Shown: positions 1 to 9,753, numbered from the stretch's first letter. The stretch is DNA of 64,000 nucleotides from an uncultured Mycoplasmatales bacterium (GCA_910578525.1 CAJTRF010000003.1:8524-72523); one strand, 5' to 3'. Numbers and translations: made by a program. Notes: generated from the sequence alone by a model not told the origin.

Positions 1-771
1 GTTGATCAAATAATTGATAAAAAAGAAATAGAAGTATTAAGAAAATTAGCTAAAGATAATAAAGCTTTTGATTTAATCTTTTTAACACTTAAAAACAATG
101 AAATATCAGGCTCAATTAAAAATATTGTAGAACACGATATTATTAAAAATATTTTCTCTAATCACAATATTTCTAATGGAACAATGTTTATTGTTGCTGA
201 TAAATTATCTGTTGCTAATCAAGCTTTAGGTTCAGTAAGAAATGAATTAGCTTCATTCTTAAAATTTAAAGATCCAAAAGATTATAAATTCTGCTGGATA
301 ACTGATTGACCACTATATGAATATAGTGAAGAAGAAAACAGATATGTAGCAGCTCACCATCCATTTACTTCTCCTACACCTGATTGCATTAACACTTTTG
401 ATGTTGATCAAAAGAATGCAAAAGCCCGTGCATATGATATTGTTTTAAATGGTTATGAAATTGGTGGAGGAAGTATTAGAATTACTTCAACTGATGTTCA
501 ACAAAGAATGTTTAAAGCATTAGGCTTAGAAAAAGAACAAATCCAAAATAAATTTGGATTTATGTTGGACGCTTTCAAATATGGTGTTCCTCCACATGGC
601 GGAATCGCTTTAGGGTTAGATCGTTTAGTGATGTTATTAACTGGTAGCGAAAGTATTAGAGATGTGATTGCTTTCCCTAAAAACAGTCATGGTAATGATT
701 TGATGATGGAATCTCCTGGAGAAGTAGATGAATCATCATTAGATGAATTACATTTAAGTATTAAAAAATAA
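1..771 (+). CDS. aspS: Aspartyl-tRNA synthetase, C-terminal part (5' truncated by window edge)
   Basis: Charges tRNA-Asp with aspartate in the cytoplasm. The reading frame is open from base 1 to the TAA at 769-771, leaving 256 residues of a protein that is usually about 550-590 long. The visible part covers the end of the bacterial GAD insertion and the C-terminal class II catalytic core. Motif 3 is clear as GIALGLDRLVMLL, followed by the family ending RDVIAFPKN. An in-frame TGA near base 307 falls in the conserved ITDWPLYEY stretch, so it must be Trp. Family assignment is firm; the N-terminal anticodon-binding domain lies outside the window. Confidence 0.95.
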
Positions 772-798
772 TTTTCATCTATATAAATACTAATTATT

Positions 799-804
799 TA
801 TAAT
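799..804 (+). promoter_or_regulatory. -10 box for the ecfA1 operon
   Basis: A perfect TATAAT ends 15 bases before the ecfA1 ATG. No Shine-Dalgarno sequence lies between, so the transcript should start only about 8-9 bases upstream of the start codon. Confidence 0.6.
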
Positions 805-819
805 ATCAAAATATATATT

Positions 820-1644
820 ATGCCTAATAAAGCTATTGAGTTTTCTAATATCACTTTTGGATATACAAAAGACATGATTAACTTAGATGATGTTTCATTC
901 ACTATTTTTGAAAATGAATATGTTTGCATTATTGGGCATAATGGTTCAGGAAAATCTACATTATCTAAAGTATTAACAGGATTGTTAAAACCTCAAAAAG
1001 GAACAATTAAATTATTTGATCAAGTTATTAATCAACAAAATTTAAAACACTTACGTGATAATGTAGGTATTGTTTTCCAGAATCCAGATAACCAATTTAT
1101 TGGTTTGACTCCAGAAGATGATATTGCTTTTGGATTAGAAAATCGTAAAGTAAATCCAAAGCAAATGAAGAAAATCATTTGACAAGTGGCTAGAGCAATA
1201 AATATTGTTGATTTGCTAAAACTTGATGCTCAAACATTATCTGGTGGACAAAAACAAAGAGTAGCAATTGCTTCTGTATTGGCTATTAATCCAAAAATTA
1301 TTATTTTTGATGAATCTACATCTATGTTAGATCCACGTGGAAAAGCTGAATTAAAACAATTAATGCTGCTACTTAAAAATAAATATCATAAAACTGTTGT
1401 AAGTATTACTCATGATATGGAAGAAGTAGTTAATGCTGATAAAGTAGTAATTTTAAAAGGTGGAAAATTACAAAAAGTTGGTTCACCTGCTGAAGTGTTT
1501 GAAAATGAAAAATTCTTAAAAGAAATTCAATTAGATATTCCTTTTAATTTAGATTTGTCTAAACAATTAAGTACTAAAATGAAAAATATTAAACCTAGTT
1601 TAAAATTAGAAAATTTAATTAGTCAACTATATGATGCAAAATAA
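820..1644 (+). CDS. ecfA1: Energy-coupling factor transporter ATPase A1
   Basis: One of the two ATPases that, with EcfA2 and EcfT, form the energising module of ECF vitamin transporters. The 274-residue protein has Walker A GHNGSGKST at about 39-47, the ABC signature LSGGQ at 141-145, Walker B IIIFDE at 161-166 and the switch His in SITHD. An in-frame TGA at 1183 encodes Trp122. The start ATG at 820 sits just after a TATAAT box without a ribosome-binding site. The last 14 bases overlap ecfA2. In most Firmicutes this cassette follows rplQ; here rplQ lies some 59 kb away. The module probably serves several separately encoded S components, one of which may be the protein at 14676. Confidence 0.95.
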
Positions 1645-2533
1645 TCAAATTAAAATTAAAGATTTAAAGGTAGTTTTTGATGAAGGCACACCAAATCAAA
1701 AAGTAGTTTTTGATAAATTTTCTAAAACATTTGATTCTGATAAAATTCATTTTATCATTGGTAATTCAGGAAGTGGTAAAACTACATTATTGTCTCACTT
1801 TAATGGGTTATTAAAATCAAAATATGGTGATATTTTTATTAGTGATTTATCCATCTTAGGTAAAAAGAAAAAAATCAAAAAAATTAAAAACTTGAGAAAG
1901 AAAGTTGGAATGGTATTTCAATTTCCTGAATATCAATTATTTAAAGATACAATCGAAAAAGATATTATGTTTGGTCCTGTTAATTTAGGTGTTTCAAAGG
2001 AAACTGCTAAAAAACGTGCTAAGAAATATCTTAACATGCTAGGATTAGATTCTTCTTTTTTACAACGTTCTCCATTTAATTTGTCTGGTGGACAAAAACG
2101 TAGAGTTGCATTGGCTGGCATTTTAGCAATTGAACCTGACATCATTATCTTTGATGAACCAACAGCCGGGTTAGATCCTGCAGGCGAAAAAGATATGATG
2201 AATATCATATTGAATCTTAAGAAGCTTGGTAAAACAATTTATGTTATTACTCATGTAATGGATCAAGTTTTATGAATTGGTGATCAGGTAACTGTTGTCG
2301 GTAATAAAAAAATATTAGCTTCTGGTGTACCATATGATATTTTCACGAACAATAAGTTGATTTATGAAAATTTCTTAGATAAGCCAAAGGTAATTAAAGT
2401 CATTGAAGAACTTGTCAAGATTGACAAGAAATTTAATGAATTGTATAAAATGAGACCAAAAAATGTTGACCAATTAGCTGATTGTATTTATGAAATAGTT
2501 AAAAATTCTCCTAAGAAAGGAGGTAAGAAATAA
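1631..2533 (+). CDS. ecfA2: Energy-coupling factor transporter ATPase A2
   Basis: Partner ATPase of EcfA1. The 300-residue protein has Walker A GNSGSGKTT at about 44-52, an LSGGQKRR signature and Walker B IIIFDEP. The C-terminal extension after an in-frame TGA (2273-2275, Trp) runs to TAA 2531-2533. The start is inside the ecfA1 end; ATG codons at 1631 and 1634 are both possible and no strong ribosome-binding site separates them. The stop overlaps the ecfT start as TAATG, which argues for translational coupling of A1, A2 and T and a fixed subunit ratio. Confidence 0.95.
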
Positions 2534-3639
2534 TGAATAATTTTTCTAACTTTATCCATAGTAAAACGTTCATGCACAAAATGAATCCATCATTAAAATT
2601 AATGATCACTATTTTTTTAATAGTAATGATTTTTTTACCTATTGGTTTTTTTGGTCAGTTAATATGTTTATTAATTATTCTTCCTTTATGATTTTCTTCT
2701 AAACTTCCTTGAAAGAGAATGAAAGCAATTTTGATTTCATGCGGTGTAATGTTCTTATTATTATTTGTAATTAACTGAATTGCTTTTAAATCGCCTTCAT
2801 TACTTTATTTGAATAATAATATTCATTGACTTTTCTTTTATGGTAACTATGGAATGTTTGGAAATAACGTCATTATAAATGTTGGAACATCTTCTGGAAT
2901 AGTTCCTACAGATTTTCATTTCTTATCTGGGTTTTTATGGGGTGGCAATGTTGGTACAACTTGTTTGTATACTATGAAACCAACTGATAGTTCTGTTTCA
3001 TATATTTCAATTGTATCTAACGATTTTGCTGGCATTCCTGGTATATCAAAAAACACCTTATATCTATATTACACTAAGAATTGATATTGTTTGTCTTCTG
3101 ATGTAATTACTAACACAACATATATTACAATTAAGATTTTTATGATGGTAACAATTGTCTCATTGTTAGTATCAACAACATCAAGTGTTCAGTTAACATT
3201 TGCTATTGAAGATATCTTAAGTCCATTAAAATATTTAAAAGTTCCAGTAAATGAATGATCAATGACAATTTCGATTGCAATCAGATTCGTTCCATCTCTT
3301 CTTGAAGAATCTCAAAAGATTCTTAAAGCTCAAGCTTCAAGAGGTGTTGATTTCTCAAATGGTAATTTTAAAGATAAGGTTAAAGCTATTGTATCTTTAG
3401 TAGTTCCAATGTTTAGTGTTGCTTTCCATAAAGCTGATGATCTAGCAAATGCTATGGAAGCTCGTTCATATAATCCAAGATATTCAAGAACAAGATATCG
3501 TAGTTATTCTATTCAATGATACGAATGATGCTTCTTCTTATTTATTACTACATTATTAGGTTTTATGATTACCTTCACAGCATTTGGTTGTGTATTTGCT
3601 CCATTCTCATGAATTGAAGCAATAACCGTTTTAGGTTAA
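2533..3639 (+). CDS. ecfT: Energy-coupling factor transporter transmembrane protein EcfT
   Basis: Membrane scaffold that couples the two ATPases to substrate-binding S components. The 368-residue product has several hydrophobic segments: a pair near the N-terminus, others around 3120-3200, and more at the C-terminus. Near the C-terminal half it carries the two short Ala-Arg-Gly-type coupling motifs of EcfT, here AQASRG and AMEARSYNPR. Many TGA codons encode Trp. It is longer than the usual 265 or so residues because of a periplasm-side insertion at about 2800-3090 rich in Gly, Ser and Thr. A perfect GGAGG lies just before the start, inside the ecfA2 end. The stop is one base before truA. Confidence 0.93.
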
Positions 3640-3640
3640 T

Positions 3641-4363
3641 ATGAATTACAAAGTAACATTAGCATATGATGGAAGTAAATTCCATGGATGAGCTATCCAA
3701 CCAAATGTAATAACTGTTCAACAAACTGTTATTAATGCGTTAAATAAAATTTTAAAACATGAAGTTAAAATTATTGGAGCTGGACGAACCGATGCATATG
3801 TGCATGCTATAAATCAAGTTTTTAGTTTTAAAATTAAACAAGATTTAATAAATATGGATTTTAAAAAAGCAATGAATGATCAATTGCCAAATTCTATAAG
3901 AATTAAATCTATTCAAGTAGTTGATGACAAATTTAATGCCCAACACTACGCCTTAAATAAAACATATAAATATGTTATTAAAACAGGTTCATATGATTTG
4001 TTTAATAATGACTATTTATATAACTACAACAAAAAAATTAATGTTTCATTATTAAGAAAGGTTTCAAAAGTATTGTTAGGTAAACATGATTTTTTATCAT
4101 TTAGTACTAGCGAATTAAAGGATACTGTTAGAACAGTTAATTCTATAACTTTTACTAAAAATAAAGATTTGTTAATTATCAGAATTAACGGGAACGGTTT
4201 CTTAAGAAACCAAGTGAGAATGATAGTTGGATCTTTTTTAGATATTAATGAAAATAAAAAAGATATAAACTCATTAAGAGGATTGCTATCTAATCCAAAA
4301 AAAGGAAGTTGTATTAGAAAGGCGCCAGGTTGTGGTTTATATCTTGAAAAAATTAATTATTAA
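3641..4363 (+). CDS. truA: tRNA pseudouridine(38-40) synthase TruA
   Basis: Isomerises uridines 38, 39 and 40 of the tRNA anticodon arm. The 240-residue protein has the family N-terminus YKVTLAYDGSKFHGW and the catalytic motif GRTDAYVHA, with the nucleophile Asp at about residue 51. The C-terminal RNGNGFLRNQVRMIVG-like stretch is also typical. It follows ecfT by one base, the same ecfA-ecfA-ecfT-truA order as in many Firmicutes. Transcription probably ends at the hairpin just downstream. Confidence 0.95.
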
Positions 4364-4365
4364 AA

Positions 4366-4389
4366 AAACTCACATGAGTCTGTGAGTTT
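4366..4389. terminator. Bidirectional terminator between truA and yebC
   Basis: A perfect 9-bp stem (AAACTCACA and TGTGAGTTT) with a 6-base loop lies between the convergent genes. A and T runs flank it, so it can work for both strands. The right arm touches the yebC stop codon. Confidence 0.8.
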
Positions 4390-5101
4390 ATTCTGGATCG
4401 TAATTACTTACAACTGATTGAATGTCATCATCATCTTCACAAGAAGCGATAAAACGATCATATTTTTCTTTAATATTATCAGGTAATGAAGTAATCATGT
4501 TTTGACTGATCATTTTAATGTCTGCTTCAAAAACATTAAATCCTGCAGATTTTAAAGCGTCTTTTGCTTTATAAAAATCATCTGGTTCAGTCAACACTTG
4601 AAATGCATCTTCATATTCTACAATATCAACTATTTGATATTCCATAGTAGTTTCCATAATGCTATCCATATTTACTTTGTCATCTTTAACAATAGTAATT
4701 ACTCCGTATTTATTAAAGAAACTTTTAACACTATTTGCTTTGGCAATTTTAGCATCAAATTTTGATAAATAGCCTCTTAAGTTACTAGCGACCCTATTAG
4801 GATTATCAGTTAATGCATCAACAATAATTTGAATGCCATTAGGACCATAGCATTCATATTCTAAATTAACTAATTCTGATTCATCTTTTTGAGAACCATT
4901 GATATTCTTTTCAATTGATTCTCTTGATAAATTTTTACTTAAAGCTTTTTCAATAGCAGCTTTTAATCTTGGATTGGCTTCAGGATTTGGTCCACCAACC
5001 TTTACTGCGGCTTTAATTTCTCTGGCAAGTTTTTGTCAGATCTTTGCATTTTGTTGTTGTTTGCTATTTGTTTGACTAGCAACCAAGTGTTTACGAGGCA
5101 T
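4388..5101 (-). CDS. YebC/PmpR-family protein (probable transcriptional regulator or ribosome-associated factor)
   Basis: A 237-residue member of the YebC family, close to the usual length of 235-250. It begins MPRKHLVASQ and has the conserved N-terminal stretch with NPEANPRLKAAIEKA, followed by ECYGPNG and NRVASNLR. The family was first described as DNA-binding regulators; more recent work ties YebC proteins to translation of difficult proline stretches, so I do not choose between these. It is monocistronic, convergent with truA and codirectional with tRNA-Leu. An in-frame TGA encodes Trp in KIWQKLAREIK. Confidence 0.9.
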
Positions 5102-5117
5102 ATTTTTAATTATTAAA

Positions 5118-5203
5118 TGGTGCTCAGAAAGGGACTTGAACCCTTAAGATATTGCTATCGGTAGATTTTGAGTCTACTGCGTCTGCCATTCCGCCACCTG
5201 AGC
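5118..5203 (-). tRNA. tRNA-Leu (anticodon CAA)
   Basis: The minus strand folds into a class II tRNA. The acceptor is GCTCAGG with TCTGAGC, followed by discriminator A and an encoded CCA. The anticodon stem GTAGA/TCTAC encloses loop CTCAAAA, giving CAA, which reads TTG. A long variable arm follows, and the T loop is TTCAAGT. An inverted TATAAT (5214-5219) lies about 10 bases upstream on the minus strand and is the likely promoter. Confidence 0.95.
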
Positions 5204-5267
5204 ATTTAAATAAATTATATATGTGTAATGAATAGATGAATATATAATTTATATAAATAAATTATTT

Positions 5268-5822
5268 ATGGAAAAATTAACATTAGATGTGGTTATTGAA
5301 ATCCCTAAAAATTCAAAAGTTAAATACGAGTACAATAGAAAAACTGGAAAGATAAGTGTTGATAGAATTCTATATGGTCCTTCTAGTTATCCACAAAACT
5401 ATGGATTTATTCCTGAAGCATTAGACTGAGATGGTGATGAATTAGATGTTTTAGTTATTGCTGATCAAGAATTTATGCCAGGTGTTGTAGTTCCTACAAG
5501 AATCTTGGGAGCTATGGAAATGATTGATGGTGGTGAAACTGATACTAAGTTAATTGGTGTAATTGATTGTGATCCAAGATTCAAAGGATACAACAACTTA
5601 GCAAGTCTTCCTGAACATCTATTATTAGAAATTAAAGATTTCTTTGAAACTTATAAGAGATTACAAAAGAAACAAGTAATCGTTAAAGGTTTCCAAGAAG
5701 TTGAATGAGCAACTAAAGAATATCATGAATGCGTTGAACTTATGAATAAGTATGGCAAAATTGATAAGGATGCATTTGTTGAACAAATGAAAAAAGAACA
5801 TCCAGAAAAATATTGCGCTTAA
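5268..5822 (+). CDS. ppa: Inorganic pyrophosphatase (family I)
   Basis: Hydrolyses pyrophosphate to phosphate and so pulls nucleotide polymerisation and tRNA charging forward. The 184-residue protein fits the family I soluble enzymes. It carries the N-terminal IEIPK-like stretch, YNRKTGKISVDR, LYGPSSYPQNYGFIPE and the metal-binding motif DGDELDVLV, with later acidic residues in GVIDCDPRF. In-frame TGA encodes Trp at LDWDGDELD. The promoter is probably TATAAT at 5243-5248, giving a leader of about 13 bases. The gene ends convergently with rnhC, the two stops overlapping by a few bases. Confidence 0.96.
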
Positions 5823-6709
5823 TTTAATTCATTAGTTATTTTGAAATGTAGCTTTGCAAATTTAGGTAATTTACTACCAAGTTTACGAGCTACTTTTTTT
5901 ACAGTTGGATCAACACTACCAAATGGAATTTTAACTTTTGCTTTAGCAGATAATTCTTGCATTTGATTTTCAAATAAAACCCTTGAAATAATAGAAGCTA
6001 ATGCAACTGCTAAATATTTACTTTCAGCCTTTGTTGTTAAAATATCAATTTTTTGCGCTTTAACTTTTGCCTTTTTTAAATATTCATAATATTTTTTTTC
6101 ATTAACAAATTGATCTAAAACAATTTTGATGCTTTTGTTTTTATCAACTTTTTCTAAAAGTCTATTAATAGCTGCATTATGACAATATGCCTTAATAGCA
6201 TTAGCGTTTTTTAATTTATTAAATAAATTATTGTATTGTTCAGGGTTTAAGGTTGCAGAGTCAAATTTAATACTAACTTTTTTAAATTTTAATAAATTTA
6301 TAAGTTCATCATAAATTTGATGCATTTTAATTGAAGTTAATTTTTTTGAATCATTAACTCCTAATTTAGCAATTGTTTGTTCATCTTCTACCGGAATATA
6401 ACAAGCTGTGCAAACTATTCCGCCAAAATAATCACCGGTTCCTACTTCGTCACAGCCGATAAATGAACAATTAATAGGTAATTTAGTAGTTGATTGTTTA
6501 GTGACACTAATATTTAAAAATTTTAAAATTTTATCAACACTTTTTCCTTGAATTAACAATTTTTTAGATTTATATAAATAAACTTTTGTTTTGTCATATT
6601 CATATGCATGTGCAACATACATGTTAGTAACACCAATTTCATATTTTGACATTCTTTTTGAAATATATTCAAATTGTTTATCAGTTAATTGTTTAGAAAA
6701 AGAAACCAT
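5819..6709 (-). CDS. rnhC: Ribonuclease HIII
   Basis: Cleaves the RNA strand of RNA-DNA hybrids. The 296-residue protein has an N-terminal TBP-like hybrid-binding region and a C-terminal RNase H fold with the type 2 motif DEVGTGDYFGG. I chose the ATG at 6709 (MVSFSKQ) over the upstream one at 6742, because the upstream ATG would run through the shared divergent promoter and add a hydrophobic tail foreign to the family. A separate RNase HII gene occurs at 29240, so this genome keeps both type 2 enzymes. Its 3' end overlaps that of ppa. Confidence 0.92.
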   Translation of the reverse strand: MVSFSKQLTDKQFEYISKRMSKYEIGVTNMYVAHAYEYDKTKVYLYKSKKLLIQGKSVDKILKFLNISVTKQSTTKLPINCSFIGCDEVGTGDYFGGIVCTACYIPVEDEQTIAKLGVNDSKKLTSIKMHQIYDELINLLKFKKVSIKFDSATLNPEQYNNLFNKLKNANAIKAYCHNAAINRLLEKVDKNKSIKIVLDQFVNEKKYYEYLKKAKVKAQKIDILTTKAESKYLAVALASIISRVLFENQMQELSAKAKVKIPFGSVDPTVKKVARKLGSKLPKFAKLHFKITNELN

Positions 6710-6714
6710 ATTTA

Positions 6715-6724
6715 TATAATTATA
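6715..6724. promoter_or_regulatory. Shared palindromic -10 element for rnhC and the divIVA-like gene
   Basis: The 10-base palindrome TATAATTATA contains a TATAAT on each strand (6715-6720 plus; 6719-6724 minus). It lies between start codons only 26 bases apart. Transcription each way would start within a few bases of the ATG. Confidence 0.55.
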
Positions 6725-6735
6725 TATGTACAAAT

Positions 6736-7086
6736 ATGACAAATAAATTAGATCAAATGATGCATGAAATATTGAACAAGAAGTTCAATAAAAAGATCCA
6801 TTCAGGATATGATCCTGAAGATGTTGATGCATTTTTTGATTATGTAAATAATTACTTAAGAGAAATCAACACTCAAGCTAATAGTTTATTAGCTTCCTTA
6901 CAAAATGCTCAAAAAGAGAGAGATGCATTAAACATAGCTGTTAATGAAAAAAATAAAACTATTGAACGTTTGCAAAACGAAATTGATGAATTAAAGGCTG
7001 AAGGTTACAACAATCAAAGATTAAGTAGCGAACTTTCTGAATTAAAAAAGAAAATTGGTAAAATTGAAGAAAAAGGAAATAAATAA
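6736..7086 (+). CDS. DivIVA-domain protein (GpsB-like)
   Basis: A 116-residue cytoplasmic coiled-coil protein. The first 45 residues match the DivIVA/GpsB lipid-binding head: a basic loop in KKFNKKIHSGYDPEDVDAFFDYV followed by the YDPEDVDAFF signature. From about residue 55 to the end it is heptad-patterned and charged. DivIVA proteins bind curved membrane at poles and division sites, and GpsB links to peptidoglycan enzymes. A wall-less cell has no such partners, so here it more likely helps division or polarity; that is inference. It lacks a ribosome-binding site and uses the shared -10 element upstream. Confidence 0.85.
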   Translation: MTNKLDQMMHEILNKKFNKKIHSGYDPEDVDAFFDYVNNYLREINTQANSLLASLQNAQKERDALNIAVNEKNKTIERLQNEIDELKAEGYNNQRLSSELSELKKKIGKIEEKGNK

Positions 7087-7091
7087 TTTTA

Positions 7092-8195
7092 ATGATTCTT
7101 ATCATTGCTTTAATTTTTATCTTAGTTTTGTGAGGTGTTAAAACAAATCCAGAACCACAAAACAACTTTTCAAAACACGAGTGTGATAGTTTTAGAGGTG
7201 CTGGGTGTATTTTTGTGTTTATTGCACACACATTAGGTCGTGTATTATCAGAGAACGGGTTAACTACCATTGATAAACCATATGGTTGTGAATTCTTTTC
7301 TTATGACTTTTTTAATATTCTTTTAAATTCATTTGGAGCATTAGCAGTAGGAATGTTCTTTATGTTAAGTGGTTATGGGTTAGCACTTCAATTTAAAAAG
7401 AACAATAACGGTTATTTAAAAAAGATGTATTTTTTTAAAATGCCTAAAATTTATTTAATTTTAATATTAACAAATATTCTATTTTACCTTGTTAATTTTT
7501 TAAAATCAGATTTACCAGCTGTTGAAGTAGCGTTGAGAATTTTTGGTTTTGAATGAATTGATAGATTAAATGGTGCTTCTTGATATTTAAATACATTATT
7601 AGTTTTGTATCTGTCGTTTTCAACAATTAATTTAATTTGTTATAAAGTTAAAAATAAAGATTTAGTTTTATGTTTATCAGCCGCTATTCCAGTAGTTGTT
7701 ATGAGTGTAATAATTTTCACTTATAACCGATATGGTTTTAATGTTGGGATCCACATGAGAGGAATTTTCTGCTTCATGTTAGGAACAATATATTTTATTT
7801 TTAAACCAAAAATTGATTCATTACTATTAAAATATGGAAAATATTTTGTATTATTTTCTATTCTTCCAATTATTATTTTCCAAGAGCCGCTTGAAGTAAT
7901 GCAAGAGAATATTTCGTGTTTCTTGTTTTGTGTTGATTTAATTTATTTTTCATTACTATTTACAAACAAGAATAAAGTTTTAAAATGATTTAGTTCTATA
8001 AGTCTATATTTCTATATTTTTAATTTCTTATTTATTGATGTGTTGCTTCCTTTAATTAAAATAAATTGATTCTTATATTTCCTTGTTATGTGTGTTACTA
8101 CAATACTAGTAGCAGTTATTTGAACTTATGCTGACAAATACACTACTATTGGTATTAAGAAACTATTTACTAGAAATAAATTGTCAAAAAAATAG
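7092..8195 (+). CDS. Acyltransferase 3 family membrane protein
   Basis: A 367-residue polytopic membrane protein with about ten hydrophobic segments. Early in the protein, SFRGAGCIFVFIAHT matches the conserved Arg and His of acyltransferase 3 proteins (OafA/WecH-like), and AVGMFFMLSGYGLAL matches their FFxxSG motif. Such enzymes move acyl groups from acyl-CoA onto sugars or other polar molecules at the membrane. The substrate is not visible; in a wall-less cell a glycolipid or capsule sugar is plausible. Several TGA codons encode Trp. It starts five bases after the DivIVA-like gene and is probably cotranscribed with it. Confidence 0.82.
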
Positions 8196-8203
8196 ACAAA
8201 ATT

Positions 8204-8236
8204 AAAAGCTGCACAGACAACAAGATTGCAGCTTTT
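8204..8236. terminator. Terminator hairpin, usable on both strands
   Basis: A perfect 10-bp stem (AAAAGCTGCA / TGCAGCTTTT) with a 13-base loop lies 8 bases after the acyltransferase stop. T runs follow on each strand. On the minus strand it would end the candidate RNA that starts near 8405. Confidence 0.8.
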
Positions 8237-8407
8237 TAAATATGTGCTGAGAATGAGACACATTTATGTGTGAAAGCAGTTGCACGTAGTATCGTACACA
8301 ATCAAATATAGAAGTAGGACACGATTGCATTATGATTATGATGTTATATGTAACACAAAAAACACAAAGAGCAATAGTTGAAAAACATTACTCATCTCAC
8401 TTCAACC
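8204..8407 (-). ncRNA. Candidate structured small RNA, unrecognised
   Basis: This roughly 200-base stretch has no reading frame but folds well. A closing helix pairs 8391-8399 with 8248-8257 (nine pairs, one bulge). Inside lie hairpins at 8258-8271, 8281-8298 and 8342-8355, plus one pairing 8369-8375 with 8387-8393, which shares three bases with the closing helix. Two of these hairpins have a G-U wobble when read on the minus strand but an A-C mismatch on the plus strand, so the minus strand is favoured. Read that way it has TATAAC (8411-8416) just upstream and the 8204-8236 terminator at its end. I could not match it to the conserved cores of RNase P RNA, tmRNA or SRP RNA. Confidence 0.45.
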
Positions 8408-8452
8408 AGTGTTATATGGAAATTTTATTTTTTAGATATTTTGTTTTTCCTA

Positions 8453-8532
8453 TATAATAAAGGGACATTTAACCAACGAATATTAGTTAAATGATTTCTT
8501 TGCCTAATAATTAGGCATGCCCATAAAGGAGG
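8453..8532 (+). promoter_or_regulatory. Promoter and structured leader of the rpsF operon
   Basis: TATAAT at 8453-8458 is followed by a leader of about 78 bases. It holds an 8-bp hairpin (CATTTAAC 8466-8473 with GTTAAATG 8486-8493) and a second perfect inverted repeat (TGCCTAAT 8501-8508 with ATTAGGCA 8510-8517). The ribosome-binding site AAAGGAGG is at 8525-8532. In many bacteria S6 and S18 together repress this operon by binding the leader. I see two hairpins but not an obvious S6:S18 CCG motif. Confidence 0.5.
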
Positions 8533-8542
8533 ATTTATAACT

Positions 8543-8998
8543 ATGGCAAAATATGAAATAATGCTTTTAGTTGATGGAAACCTTGAAGAATCTAAAGCTT
8601 TAGATTCGATTAAGAGTTTAACAAAACTATTTAGCAAAGAAAAAGACTATAAAGAAACATCTTTAGGTCTTAGAGATCTAGCATACAAGATCAACGGTAA
8701 TGCAAGAGCTTGATATATTCAACTTAATTTTTCACTATCTGATACAGCAAAAATTGCTGAATTCAGACGTTTAGCTTTATTGGATAAGGCAATAATTAGA
8801 AACTTAATCATTAACTTAGATAAAGATTATGGTGCTACTGCTTTAAACAACCCTAAGAAAGTAAAACGTAGTGAAAATAAAGCTAAAAAATATAAAGAAA
8901 GAATGGCTAAGATTGCAGCTGAAAAAGAAGCTAGAGAAAAACAAATGAAAGAATTAACTGAAATTAATTCTATAGTTGACAACAAGAAAGAGCAATAA
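8543..8998 (+). CDS. rpsF: 30S ribosomal protein S6
   Basis: S6 pairs with S18 on the platform of the small subunit. The 151-residue protein starts MAKYEIMLLVDG and has the ferredoxin-like core through LLDKAIIRNLIINLD. It is longer than typical S6 (about 95-100 residues) because of a charged C-terminal tail rich in Lys, Glu and Ala from about residue 105. In-frame TGA encodes Trp in NARAWYIQ, a conserved position. A strong AAAGGAGG ribosome-binding site sets the start. It leads an operon with ssb, rpsR, an FNT channel, rplI and dnaB. Confidence 0.95.
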
Positions 8999-9000
8999 TT

Positions 9001-9486
9001 ATGAATAAAGTATTTTTAGTTGGAAGACTAGTTGCTGACCCAGTGGCGTCAGTTACTTCAAGAGGTACTCAACAATCTAAAATCACTATTGCTGTTAATA
9101 GCAATAAAATGAAAGATGAAACATATTTCTTTCCTTGCATTGCTTGAGCAAATCCAGCAAACTTCATTAATAGTTTTTTAAAGAAAGGTGATTTAGTAGC
9201 TATTGATGGCGAACTAACAAGACGTAGTTACATCTCAAAACAGTCTAACCAAACAGTTTATAATACTGAAATTGTTGTTAATACAATAAATTCAATTGGT
9301 TCTAGGAAACAAAATAATGAATTTGCAAACGCAATTGAAAATGATCAACCAAAGAAATCTATTGATGATGCATTCAAAACAAATATAGTCACTAGTAATG
9401 AAATGAGTGATCAAAAAACAACATCAACTCCATCAACAAATGATGAAATTGAATGATATGATGAATTAAATGAAGGAGATAAATAA
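9001..9486 (+). CDS. ssb: Single-stranded DNA-binding protein
   Basis: Coats single-stranded DNA during replication and repair. The 161-residue protein begins MNKVFLVGRLVADP and contains the OB-fold region FFPCIAWANPANFI, then a low-complexity linker. It ends with acidic residues in EIEWYDELNEGDK rather than the classic DDDIPF tip, so the partner-binding tail differs in form but stays acidic. It is placed between rpsF and rpsR as in most Firmicutes, three bases after the rpsF stop. Its end carries the GGAG used by rpsR. Confidence 0.93.
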
Positions 9487-9487
9487 T

Positions 9488-9742
9488 ATGCAAAATAATA
9501 AGAAAAATTCTAAACCACGTAAATCTAAAGTATTTATGAAGAAAAAACCTTGTGTTTTATGTCAACAAGGTGTAATTTTTGTAGATTACAAAGATACTGA
9601 ATTACTAAACAAATATTTAGCATACAATGGTAAAATCTTACCACGTAGAATTACTGGTTGCTGTGCTAAACATCAAAAAATGATAGCTAATGCTATTAAA
9701 CGTGCAAGAATCGTAGCGTTATTACCATTCGTAAAAGAATAA
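9488..9742 (+). CDS. rpsR: 30S ribosomal protein S18
   Basis: Small-subunit protein that forms a dimer with S6. The 84-residue product has the zinc-ribbon-like CVLC ... GCCAKHQK pattern, DYKDTELLNKYL and the terminal IKRARIVALLPFV, all diagnostic. I start at the ATG at 9488, right after a GAAGGAG site inside ssb, not at the in-frame ATG at 9470 which would overlap that site. Confidence 0.96.
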   Translation: MQNNKKNSKPRKSKVFMKKKPCVLCQQGVIFVDYKDTELLNKYLAYNGKILPRRITGCCAKHQKMIANAIKRARIVALLPFVKE

Positions 9743-9753
9743 GGAGGCAAATT

